This document shows, piece after piece, positions 1 through 7,467 of a DNA stretch of 64,000 nt. The DNA lies in assembly GCF_000812685.1 (NCBI RefSeq), contig NZ_JWIF01000074.1, forward strand, positions 1 through 64,000, in the 5' to 3' direction. This stretch comes from Halocynthiibacter namhaensis (GTDB lineage: Bacteria > Pseudomonadota > Alphaproteobacteria > Rhodobacterales > Rhodobacteraceae). Each line of letters starts with the position of its first letter. Position 1 is the first letter of the stretch. A model generated the notes under the pieces. That model was not told the DNA's origin and searched no databases. It was given only the letters and a program-made list of their open reading frames with translations. The translations under genes were made by a program, and so were the position numbers.

Positions 1-452
1 GTCCAAATGTAGCTGATGTCTCCAGCCCATTTCTGATTGGGGCCAGTCGCTGAGAAATCTTGATCCAACAGATTTGGTGCAATGTTGAACGTGTGGTTGC
101 TGTCCGTTGACGCCTTGTATTTCTGGGTTCTGATGATCTTGATGCCATTCTCGCCCATCAGACGTCCGACCCTGCGATGGCCCACCGGTAATCCCAATTC
201 TTGCAGTTCCTCGGTTATCCGAGGCCGCCCATAGCTTTGCAGGCTTAAGCGATGCTGTTCACGGATGTGAGCCAGGATCACCATATCATCGCGTTGACGC
301 TGGCTCATCGGGCGAACCCGCCACGCGCGAAAACCACGTGATGTGACCCGCATAACTTTGCACAGGAACTCAACTGGCCATTCTTCTTTCCAGGCGTCGA
401 TGAACGCAAATCTCACCGGCTTTGGCCTGCAAAGAAGATTGCCGCCTTTTTT
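1..452 (-). CDS. IS3-family transposase OrfB, N-terminal part, runs off the window
   Basis: This frame is open from the slippery site A AAA AAG (446-452) to the window edge, in the -1 frame relative to orfA, as expected for programmed -1 frameshifting in IS3 elements. It reads RFAFIDAWKEEWPVEFLC, then the HTH_21-like segment around SYGRPRITEELQELGLPVG, and reaches the start of the integrase (rve) core at WAGDISYIW, where the D is the first acidic residue of the DDE triad. The other catalytic residues lie outside the window. No stop codon occurs in the visible part, so OrfB itself looks intact here. Confidence 0.85.
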
Positions 453-688
453 AACACTTCCCTCTCCTCGCGCAGCAGACGGACTTCCTTGCGAAGCCGC
501 GTGTTCTCCTTCTCAACGTCTTCATGCGGTCCTGACATCAGGTCATCGTGTTGATGCTGTTAAACCCATTTGTTCAGCGTCGAAAGCCCAACCCCTAAAT
601 CTGATGAAAGTTGAGGCCGCGTTAAGCCACTCGTCGCCGCCATGCGCACCGCATCACGCCGAAACTCGTCTGTGTATCTCTTTGCCAT
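413..688 (-). pseudogene. IS3-family transposase OrfA, with internal stop codon
   Basis: The start is ATG at 688, after the minus-strand ribosome site AGGAGATAGAGA. The protein begins MAKRYTDEFRRDAVRMA and has the helix-turn-helix region typical of OrfA (LSSDLGVGLSTLNKWV). After 42 residues a TAA at 560-562 interrupts the frame. Relatives usually read KWVQQHQHDD at this point, and the codons after the stop read QHQHDD, so a CAA to TAA change explains it. Past the stop the frame continues through the leucine-zipper-like stretch ENTRLRKEVRLLREE to a natural stop at 413-415. OrfA would bind the IS ends and, fused to OrfB by frameshifting, form the transposase. The stop should prevent most of that. 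Confidence 0.85.
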
Positions 689-700
689 TCTCTATCTCCT

Positions 701-1261
701 TCATAGCAAACATTGCTCGAAAGAGACCGGAACTAAACCGCGACAAGACCAAAGAGTGTCAATTACTAACGGAAGTGAACTGGGTAGGCCTGACTTCACA
801 ATTTCTTTGGTTCCACCACTTCTTACTGAGTTGAAAAACCAATCACCATTTTTGCCAAAAACAAATAACCAACTGCAACCTAGCGGGAGAGGGTCGCCTG
901 TTGTTCTAAAAACAAGTGTTCCTTGATATGGCACGGCTCCCCATCGCCAATCCCCAGAAACGCCAAACTGTGCCGTCTCTACAAAAGCTTCATGATCCCG
1001 CATTTCGAACGTAGCTGTAGCCGTTTCATAGCCCGACCGCATAGCCTGAAGCGCCTCACCATTTGATGTATTCAAAGCGCGCGCTGTGGCAACAAGTATT
1101 TCTGGATACATATAGTCAATGCCATATTCGATTACTTCTTGTTGTTCAGCCAGATCGCTAAACCTTTTGGCAATTTCTATAATATCATCTTGCCAAGTGT
1201 CTTCCGCTAAGAGCGGCAAAGGAAAAATTAAAATAACTGCAATCAATGTAAAACGCTTCAT
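701..1261 (-). pseudogene. Exported protein of unknown function, 3' end cut by the IS element
   Basis: The start chosen is ATG at 1261 (MKRFTLIAVILIFPL), 8 bases after AAGG; an in-frame ATG lies 9 bases upstream. A clear Sec signal peptide ends near LLAEDTW. The mature part has acidic helical sequence and then a Trp-rich, probably beta-rich part (GVSGDWRWGAVPYQG, NGDWFFNSVRSGG). I do not recognise a family. From about 761 down the frame reads IS sequence (final residues LWSCRGLVPVSFEQCLL), so the native C-terminus has been replaced. How much was lost cannot be told, but the body of the protein is present and a chimeric product could be made. Confidence 0.6.
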
Positions 1262-1688
1262 GCCAAGCACCTTATGTAAGAGTTACATGGGCAGTTATCA
1301 TTATGATCTGTCTATTTCAATATTTGCTCATGGCCGCAGCGGAGCAAATTAACTCTACCAGATCACCAAAAACGCTCCATTTTGGAACAACCGAAAAACG
1401 GCCTATTTTCGGCTGGCAAAAACCCCGTTCAAAACTCAAGCAGTTGTTGAAGGTTTTTGGTCCACACGTGCTAGCAGACATTATCTGCATTGGAGAAAAT
1501 CGGCAAAGTGGGCTCGAAGCTATCACTCACTAGACAGGGCACACATTGGCTGTCGCCCTGTTGCTGTAAGCTTATTACACCTGCATTTTTTAGAACTACA
1601 TTGGATCGCGTGGGTGTCGTGACGTCAAGGTTTTGACTCTGGGCGCGTTTGGCGTAACTCTGTGCGTATTCCAACCAGGGGGATTCCC
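1262..1688. other. Intergenic region without a convincing gene
   Basis: Short open frames exist on both strands, but none has a good ribosome site with protein-like sequence. A perfect 7-bp inverted repeat (ACAGGGC at 1534-1540 and GCCCTGT at 1555-1561) could form a hairpin, but no T-run follows it. The region must hold the promoter of the 5'-nucleotidase gene and that of the reversed gene at 1261; I cannot place either. Confidence 0.5.
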
Positions 1689-3260
1689 ATGAAGAACCGT
1701 TTTCTAACAACAGCAGCTGCGCTGGTGATGACAACAGGGGCTGCAAGCGCCGATTATTCACTGACCGTTCTGCACACCAATGACTTTCACGCGCGCTTTG
1801 AGCCGATCAGCAAGTATGATTCTGGCTGTTCCGCTGAGAAGAACGCTGAAGGCGAATGTTTCGGCGGCACGGCCCGTCTTGTGACGGCCGTTACAGATGC
1901 GCGCGCGCGGTCCAACAATTCCATCCTTGTGTCTGGCGGTGACCAATTCCAAGGCACGCTATATTACACCTATTATAAAGGTGCGATGGCTGCGGAATTC
2001 ATGAACCAGCTGGGCTATGACGGCATGACTGTCGGCAACCACGAATTTGACGATGGCCCAGAAGTGCTGCGCGGCTTTGCGCAAACCATCAACTTCCCGA
2101 TCCTGATGTCGAATGCTGATTTCACCAACGAACCACTGATCGCCGATGTGATTGAAAAGTCCACAGTGATTGAACGTGGTGGTGAAAAGATCGGCCTGAT
2201 TGGTCTGACGCCACATGACACGGATGAGTTGGCAAGCCCTGGCCCGAATATCACTTTCTCTGATCCCGTGCCTGCTGTGCAAGCCGAAGTCGATCGTTTG
2301 ACCGCGGAAGGTGTGAACAAAATCATCGTTCTGTCGCATTCCGGTTATGTTGTGGACCAACGTGTTGCAGCCGAAACCACTGGTGTTGATATCATCGTCG
2401 GCGGTCACTCTAATTCATTGCTGTCAAACACAAATGAACGCGCCGTTGGCCCATACCCAACCATGGTTGGCGACACAGCCGTTGTGCAGGCTTACGCATA
2501 CGGCAAGCTGTTGGGCGAATTGAACGTTACTTTTGACGACGACGGTAAAATCGTTGAAGCGACCGGCGAACCACTGGTGATGGATGCGGAAGTTTCTGAG
2601 GATGAGGCGACTGTTGCGCGCATTGCTGAGCTGGCCGTGCCACTTGGTGAAATCCGCGAAAAGGTCGTGGCGCAATCTGCTGAAGTGATTGAAGGTGATC
2701 GTGCTGTCTGTCGCATCCAAGAATGCCAAATGGGCAACCTGATTGCAGACGCGATGCTTGCACGTGTTGCGGATCAAGGCGTGACCATTGCGATTGCGAA
2801 CTCTGGCGGTATCCGCGCGTCTATCGACACCGGTGAAGTGACCATGGGCGAAGTTCTGGCGGTTCTGCCATTCCAAAACACCCTGTCCACATTCCAGGTT
2901 TCTGGGCAGACTGTGATTGATGCGCTTGAAAACGGTGTAAGCCAGATCGAAGAAGTCAAAGGTCGTTTCCCACAGGTTGCGGGTGTGCGCTTTACGTTTG
3001 ACGCATCTATCGCAGCTGGCGAAGGTCGTGTGACCGAAGTTCTGGTTGCTGATGGTGACGCTTGGGTCGCGATTGATCCTGCGAAAACCTATGGTCTTGT
3101 GTCCAACAACTATGTGCGTGGTGGCGGTGATGGCTACAAAATGTTCCGTGAAGCTGAAAACGCATATGACTTTGGTCCAGACTTGGCTGATGTGCTTGCC
3201 GAATACATGGCGACACAGGGCGGTTACACGCCTTACCTAGACGGTCGTATCGCACAATAA
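1689..3260 (+). CDS. Secreted 5'-nucleotidase / metallophosphatase (UshA/CpdB type)
   Basis: A 523-residue protein that should hydrolyse nucleoside monophosphates or related phosphoesters in the periplasm, releasing phosphate and nucleosides. The start at 1689 follows AGGGGGA closely and gives a Sec signal peptide (MKNRFLTTAAALVMTTGAAS, cleaved near ASADYS). The N-terminal calcineurin-like domain has the metal ligands VLHTNDFHARFEP, SGGDQFQGT, GNHEFDDGP and GGHSNS. The C-terminal 5_nucleotid_C domain has NSGGIRASI and a VSNNYVRGGGDGY region. Length and domain order are normal for the family. It appears to be a single-gene unit with a terminator about 20 bases downstream. Exact substrate is not deducible. 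Confidence 0.88.
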   Translation: MKNRFLTTAAALVMTTGAASADYSLTVLHTNDFHARFEPISKYDSGCSAEKNAEGECFGGTARLVTAVTDARARSNNSILVSGGDQFQGTLYYTYYKGAMAAEFMNQLGYDGMTVGNHEFDDGPEVLRGFAQTINFPILMSNADFTNEPLIADVIEKSTVIERGGEKIGLIGLTPHDTDELASPGPNITFSDPVPAVQAEVDRLTAEGVNKIIVLSHSGYVVDQRVAAETTGVDIIVGGHSNSLLSNTNERAVGPYPTMVGDTAVVQAYAYGKLLGELNVTFDDDGKIVEATGEPLVMDAEVSEDEATVARIAELAVPLGEIREKVVAQSAEVIEGDRAVCRIQECQMGNLIADAMLARVADQGVTIAIANSGGIRASIDTGEVTMGEVLAVLPFQNTLSTFQVSGQTVIDALENGVSQIEEVKGRFPQVAGVRFTFDASIAAGEGRVTEVLVADGDAWVAIDPAKTYGLVSNNYVRGGGDGYKMFREAENAYDFGPDLADVLAEYMATQGGYTPYLDGRIAQ

Positions 3261-3282
3261 GAGACTGACTTTATCCGCAACG

Positions 3283-3315
3283 AAAAGGGGCGCAGAAAGT
3301 ACTGCGCCCCTTTTG
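3283..3315 (+). terminator. Rho-independent terminator of the 5'-nucleotidase gene
   Basis: The 13-base arm AAAAGGGGCGCAG pairs with CTGCGCCCCTTTT around a 6-base loop, with a T-run in the distal arm. The A-rich proximal arm lets it work in either direction, so it may also end the convergent gene at 3363. Confidence 0.85.
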
Positions 3316-3362
3316 CATGAATGGGCCACCGCATCTAAAACGCAGCATCGCTTGTTCGATTG

Positions 3363-3866
3363 TCAGTTGCTCGAAGAACTCAAAGACGTGTCTGGCGCGA
3401 CGCCCCAGTAAATACGTCCGTTGCGCAGGCGAGACGTGCTAGATTTTGTTCGGCTGCCATTGGAATACGCGCTGAAAAAATCCTGATTTCCCGTTTGATT
3501 GATCAGCATATAGGTGGTTTGGTAGCCATAGATTGCCCCAGAATTCCACCCAACGCGACTGTTCGTTCCGTTGGCTTTGACCCGACGCGTTGAGCTGTCA
3601 AGGTTTTGAAATGCAATGATGTCCCCCTCCACAAGGTAGATTTCAGGGGGCATGAAGTCATTCTTGAAAATAGAAACTTCATACACACTTGGTTCCACTG
3701 CGGCCGTCGTTGGATCATCAATGTTTCGGTTAAGAACGTGGTCAATATCTGCGACACCTAAATAGGATTCGACTTGAGATTTTGACATGACTTGCTGGGC
3801 CGATGCCATCTGAGCGGAAAAGACTGCGGCAATACAAAGCGCTGAAGTTTTCATGAAATGTGCCAT
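3363..3866 (-). CDS. Small exported protein, possibly cupredoxin-like
   Basis: 167 residues; the start at 3866 is set by GGAGG six bases upstream (MAHFMKTSALCIAAVFSAQM), giving a signal peptide cleaved near ASAQQ. The central part (YEVSIFKNDFMPPEIYLVEGDIIAFQN) follows the pattern of cupredoxins, where a beta strand with a P-E-I turn precedes a G-D-x-I-x-F-x-N strand. The His and Cys copper ligands expected in that fold are not evident, so a copper role is unsupported. The C-terminus is Ser/Arg rich. It is convergent with the 5'-nucleotidase gene and has no functional neighbours. Function unknown; the fold suggestion is weak. Confidence 0.55.
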   Translation of the reverse strand: MAHFMKTSALCIAAVFSAQMASAQQVMSKSQVESYLGVADIDHVLNRNIDDPTTAAVEPSVYEVSIFKNDFMPPEIYLVEGDIIAFQNLDSSTRRVKANGTNSRVGWNSGAIYGYQTTYMLINQTGNQDFFSAYSNGSRTKSSTSRLRNGRIYWGVAPDTSLSSSSN

Positions 3867-4075
3867 CTGGGCCTCCTTCGGATCAGGAATATCAGACCCG
3901 CTCAATTATATTGGCTTAGCCTACTGTGAAATTGGGGCGGTTTTGTGACATTTCCCCGGAACCCTTTACCGTAACAGCCAGGTTTCAGGCTGACATAGGT
4001 TTTTCAAAAATGCGAAAAGGAAACCTGCAGACCTCTTGACGTTCCCCGGCAGGTGACATAATCAACATCCAGAGT

Positions 4076-4149
4076 GCGGGTATGGTGAAATGGTATCATA
4101 AGAGCCTTCCAAGCTTAAGGCGCGGGTTCGATTCCCGCTACCCGCTCCA
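4076..4149 (+). tRNA. tRNA-Gly (anticodon UCC)
   Basis: Cloverleaf by eye: acceptor GCGGGTA pairs with TACCCGC, D stem GTGA/TCAT, anticodon loop CTTCCAA with anticodon TCC, T stem GCGGG/CCCGC around TTCGATT, then encoded TCCA (discriminator T and CCA). It would read GGA and GGG glycine codons. It stands alone, and a decayed site-specific recombinase lies 120 bases downstream, as is common where elements integrate into tRNA genes. Confidence 0.95.
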
Positions 4150-4271
4150 ATTTATTATAATTCAATAAAATCAACTACTTAACTGAAGCGTGACACGCTG
4201 GATTTGCGTTAATGTGAATCAGTTTTGTTGTGATTTGCGATGCAGTTTTTATCGAATCTGAAATATGGCGG

Positions 4272-4474
4272 GCTGCGGGCAACGCGATCAAGCTTGTACG
4301 CGGTCAACACATCATCCGAATTGGATCGAAGATACGCCATGACTTCCTTCAACACAGGACGATCCTTCTTGGCCCCAGATGCAACTTCGGTGAACACCTT
4401 CTCACAGCCTGCATACTTCAGGCATCGATCTGGGCATCAACCGTCTGCCCATCCGTTGAAACTCTTGCGTAACT
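4272..4474 (-). pseudogene. Relic of a serine recombinase (resolvase/invertase family)
   Basis: Two minus-strand frames together give the N-terminal catalytic region of a resolvase: YARVSTDGQTVDAQIDA in one frame, then KYAGCEKVFTEVASGAK and DRPVLKEVMAYLRSNSDD up to YKLDRVARS in the next. The Ser of YARVST is the catalytic residue; the RP and DRVARS segments are family hallmarks. One base is missing at the join (GCCTGAAG where GCC CTG AAG is expected). No start codon or N-terminal strand is recognisable upstream, and homology ends after DRVARS, so the DNA-binding C-terminus is gone. It looks like the remains of a mobile element next to tRNA-Gly(UCC). Confidence 0.7.
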
Positions 4475-4576
4475 GGCCAAGCGTTGTCGGGGCGGTGAAT
4501 CGGCGTAAGTTCATGCTTTCTGTGCAACATTTTAAAGCCACGCCAACCTGATGGTTAGCACGGCTTTTTTGTAAAA

Positions 4577-4602
4577 TGGGCACGTCAGAGATGACGTGCC
4601 CA
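4577..4602 (-). terminator. Probable terminator of the cold-shock gene
   Basis: A perfect 10-bp stem GGGCACGTCA/TGACGTGCCC with a GAGA loop lies 40 bases past the cspA-type stop codon on the minus strand and is followed there by ATTTTAC. The T-run is short, so it may be a weak terminator or a 3' end stabiliser. Confidence 0.6.
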
Positions 4603-4641
4603 TAATTTCATTTAGATTTAGTTCTTACTTAAGAAAGAACC

Positions 4642-4848
4642 TTAAGCCAGAGCGATGTTTGACGCGTTTTCGCGGCCATCGCGACCAGATTCGATATCGA
4701 AAGTCACTTTTTGGTTATCGTCCAGACCAGTCAAGCCTGCTTGCTCAACAGCAGAGATGTGTACAAATACATCATTTTTTCCGCCATCGGGAGCGATAAA
4801 GCCGAAGCCTTTTGTTGTGTTAAACCATTTGACAGTGCCAGTAGCCAT
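4642..4848 (-). CDS. Cold-shock protein (CspA family)
   Basis: 68 residues, the usual length for a single cold-shock domain. It binds single-stranded RNA/DNA and acts as an RNA chaperone. Both RNA-binding motifs are present: RNP1 as KGFGFIAP and RNP2 as VFVHIS, preceded by the family start [23 protein letters not shown] ribosome site lies 6 bases before the ATG. It is monocistronic, with a hairpin after the stop and several hundred bases of non-coding sequence upstream, which would allow the long 5' leader often seen in csp mRNAs. Whether this copy is cold induced cannot be read from the sequence. Confidence 0.93.
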   Translation of the reverse strand: MATGTVKWFNTTKGFGFIAPDGGKNDVFVHISAVEQAGLTGLDDNQKVTFDIESGRDGRENASNIALA

Positions 4849-5556
4849 TGTCGTTCTCCTTTAAAACTGCCCGCAGAATGCAGCAGATCGGCTAAGTCAG
4901 CGCAAGATCGAAGACTGAGCCTAAGGAGCAGTGTTGCAGATAGTGGTAACGTCGCGTGCACTACATGGGCATAAAAAAGGAAAAACACAAGGGAATATAT
5001 AATTTTCAGATTGCGTGCTTTTGCGTGCCGGTGTCACTAAGCGTGTTCTTTGTGAGATTGTTGGTTAGCCATTTGGTGTCAAACGTGCCGTTGTTTTTGA
5101 ATTATGCGTCAATGATTTGGTCGCATAATTCCGGTTCCAATATCGGTGGCCCTGTGTATCCAGTGTCGGTCGCAGTCTCACACTGTCTATCGTCCGAACA
5201 GTCAGGGCATATCGGCCCCAGATCACCCTTAGATGATTGCGCCGTGCCCACAGTGTCTACATGCACTCATATTCTTGCCCTTTCAATCCGGGACAATTCT
5301 CGCTGTTGCCCTCGGTGATCCAAGGGCAGGGGGAAGGCTTGTGCGGCAAAATGTGACTTGTTTTCCTTGGGACACATGTTAGGAAAACCCTTGAAAACTC
5401 AGGGGTTTCTATATCTGCCTCTTGGGACACAACTACATTGAAAAGATTGGGGAAAAGCTCGGTCGCGTAGCTCGCTATCCGTTCCAACCCTCTCCTCTGC
5501 AGTGTTAACATAACGAATTTCGTTTGACGTTCGTGTGCATATTGAGAGTGCAGACC
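4849..5556. other. 708-base region with no certain gene
   Basis: It lies between the reversed cold-shock gene and the ABC exporter and contains the promoters of both. Several open frames occur on both strands, but their sequences are Ser/Cys/Val rich without structure. The only stretch worth attention is the minus-strand Cys-rich frame at 5102-5270, listed separately. No repeats, tRNA-like folds or att-like copy of the tRNA-Gly 3' end were seen. Confidence 0.5.
5102..5270 (-). other. Possible small zinc-ribbon ORF, frame uncertain
   Basis: From ATG at 5270 (AAGGG 8 bases upstream) the minus strand reads MSACRHCGHGA, then stops. One frame over it is open through GDLGPICPDCSDDRQCET and LEPELCDQIIDA to TAA at 5102-5104. 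Joined, the two parts would give C-x2-C and C-x2-C pairs, as in zinc ribbons. The join needs a +1 shift. Alternatively a GTG at 5266 opens the second frame without a shift but loses the first Cys pair. I cannot decide whether this is a gene, a relic, or chance. Confidence 0.25.
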
Positions 5557-7341
5557 ATGGCCAGATCAACAGATTCCTCTGATGAGGATCGAGAAAAGTC
5601 CAAAAAAATCAGTGCGTTGCAGGGCCTTTCGCCGTTTGTGAAGCCTTACAAAATGCAGGTGGTTCTGACCTTAATTGCTTTGACCGCGACCGCAGCGTTG
5701 TCACTGATTTTGCCAATCGCGGTGCGCAGAGTTGTAGATGGGTTTACCGCTGGCGACGCGCATCTGCTCGATGAGTATTTTGGCGCGGCGCTGGCCGTTG
5801 CCGCTTTGTTGGCGCTTGGCACGGGAACGCGTTATTTCTTGGTGACCCGTTTAGGCGAACGCATCGTGGCCGACATGCGCAAAGCGGTGTTCTCGCGCGT
5901 GATTGGCTTGTCACCCGAATTTTTTGAGAAGACGTTGACGGGAGAAGTACTGTCACGGATCACGACGGATACCACGATCATTCAATCCGTGATTGGCTCG
6001 TCTCTTTCGGTGGCGTTGCGCAACATTCTGATGTTCATCGGTGGTATGATCTTGATGCTGTTTACCAGCGCGAAGCTGACAGGGCTTGTGTTGTTGATCG
6101 TCCCTGGTGTGTTGATCCCGATCATCGTTCTAGGGCGCCGTTTGCGGGTGCTTAGTCGAGAAAACCAAGATTGGATCGCGGCCAGCTCTGGCTCTGCTTC
6201 AGAAGCCTTGTCGGCGGTTGGAACTGTGCAAGCCTACACACACGAAGCCCGAACAATCGCGCAATTCGATGATGTAACCGAGAAAGCGTTTGGATCCGCG
6301 GCAAAGCGTATTTTTACGCGTGCGATCATGACGGTCATCGTGATTTTTCTGATTTTCTCTGGTGTTGTTGGCGTGCTTTGGGTTGGTGCGCGTGATGTGC
6401 AGGATGACCTCATGAGCACGGGCGCATTGGTGCAATTTGTGATCTATGCGATCTTGGTCGCTGGCGCGGTTGGGTCGCTGTCCGAAGTCTGGAGCGAACT
6501 GCAACGTGCCGCTGGTGCAACAGAACGTTTGGTTGAGCTGTTAGAGACACAAGATCAGGTCAATGATCCGGTGTCACCCGTGAAGTCGCTAGATCGCTCC
6601 AGCGGCAATATTCGTTTCGACGATGTGACGTTTCATTACCCTTCACGGCCTGATGTTGCTGCGTTGAAAGATCTAACGCTTGACGTAAAAGCGGGTGAGA
6701 CCGTTGCGTTGGTCGGCCCGTCTGGGGCTGGGAAGTCTACAATCTTGCAGCTTTTGCTTCGCTTCTATGATCCGGATCAAGGGGATGTCTACCTTGATGG
6801 TCACGCATTGGGCGACATGGAACGCGCAGATTTTCGACGCCACATCGCCCTTGTTGCGCAGGACCCTGTGATTTTTGCTGGGTCTGCCATGGAAAACATT
6901 CGCTTTGGCCGTCCTGATGCCAGTGAAGATGACGTTATTGCGGCAGCCAAAGCAGCGGCCGCGCATGATTTCTTGCAAGCGCTGCCTGAGGGGTATCAAT
7001 CAGAGCTTGGCGAACGCGGCGTGATGCTGTCGGGCGGGCAGAAGCAGCGTATTGCCATCGCACGGGCCATCTTGCGCGACGCGCCGGTTTTATTGCTGGA
7101 TGAGGCAACGTCGGCACTTGATGCCGAAAGCGAACGTGCCGTGCAGCATGCAATTGATGACCTTGCAAAAGACCGCACGACTTTGATTGTGGCGCACCGT
7201 TTGGCAACCGTTAAGAAGGCCGACCGGATCGTGGTGTTTGAAGAAGGTCAGATCGTTGCGTCGGGCACCCATGAAAGCCTTGTGAAAGAGGGTGGCCTTT
7301 ATGCGCGCCTTGCGAAGCTTCAGTTCACCTCTGAGGTTTAA
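5557..7341 (+). CDS. ABC exporter, fused permease and ATPase (MsbA-like half-transporter)
   Basis: 594 residues with an N-terminal six-helix ABC transmembrane domain (roughly residues 30-315) and a C-terminal nucleotide-binding domain. The ATPase motifs are complete: Walker A GPSGAGKS, signature LSGGQKQR, Walker B VLLLDEATSALD, and the switch His in IVAHRLAT. Half-transporters of this kind dimerise and export lipids, drugs or peptides from the inner membrane. The substrate is not predictable. The start at 5557 (MARSTDSSDEDREKS) follows GAGAG; a TTG 33 bases upstream is less likely. The gene stands alone, with the acyl-CoA synthetase gene beginning 126 bases later. Confidence 0.9.
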   Translation: MARSTDSSDEDREKSKKISALQGLSPFVKPYKMQVVLTLIALTATAALSLILPIAVRRVVDGFTAGDAHLLDEYFGAALAVAALLALGTGTRYFLVTRLGERIVADMRKAVFSRVIGLSPEFFEKTLTGEVLSRITTDTTIIQSVIGSSLSVALRNILMFIGGMILMLFTSAKLTGLVLLIVPGVLIPIIVLGRRLRVLSRENQDWIAASSGSASEALSAVGTVQAYTHEARTIAQFDDVTEKAFGSAAKRIFTRAIMTVIVIFLIFSGVVGVLWVGARDVQDDLMSTGALVQFVIYAILVAGAVGSLSEVWSELQRAAGATERLVELLETQDQVNDPVSPVKSLDRSSGNIRFDDVTFHYPSRPDVAALKDLTLDVKAGETVALVGPSGAGKSTILQLLLRFYDPDQGDVYLDGHALGDMERADFRRHIALVAQDPVIFAGSAMENIRFGRPDASEDDVIAAAKAAAAHDFLQALPEGYQSELGERGVMLSGGQKQRIAIARAILRDAPVLLLDEATSALDAESERAVQHAIDDLAKDRTTLIVAHRLATVKKADRIVVFEEGQIVASGTHESLVKEGGLYARLAKLQFTSEV

Positions 7342-7467
7342 GGTTTTTCCGCCTTCAGGTGCTGGGCCAATGATGGGGATGCAGCGTCAGGCTTGCGTCA
7401 CGGCACAGTTCCGCCCATTGTGTGACAAAACGTCCATAAAAATGGGACATCAGGGAGGAAGATAAGG

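Larger units (their letters stand above)
1..761 (-). mobile_element. IS3-family insertion sequence, 5' part only
   Basis: The minus strand carries the left part of an IS3-type element: orfA, an A6G slippery site and the start of orfB, continuing beyond base 1 of the window. The proposed left end is at about 761, where the minus strand reads TGACACTCTTTGG, a plausible terminal repeat starting with TG. This boundary is inferred, because the other end and the target duplication are not visible. The element sits in the 3' end of a gene for an exported protein (701-1261), whose reading frame runs on into IS sequence. orfA has a nonsense codon, so the copy is probably inactive. Confidence 0.85.

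Noticed and set aside
1303-1533. Small frames in the gap before the 5'-nucleotidase gene
   Set aside because: They overlap each other on both strands, lack ribosome sites and have no structured sequence.
4867-4886. CTGCCCGCAG upstream of the cold-shock gene as another PhaR box
   Set aside because: The spacer is two bases instead of three, which breaks the operator pattern.
4956-5318. A 120-codon plus-strand frame upstream of the ABC exporter
   Set aside because: There is no ribosome site and the Ser/Val/Cys-rich sequence matches nothing known to me.
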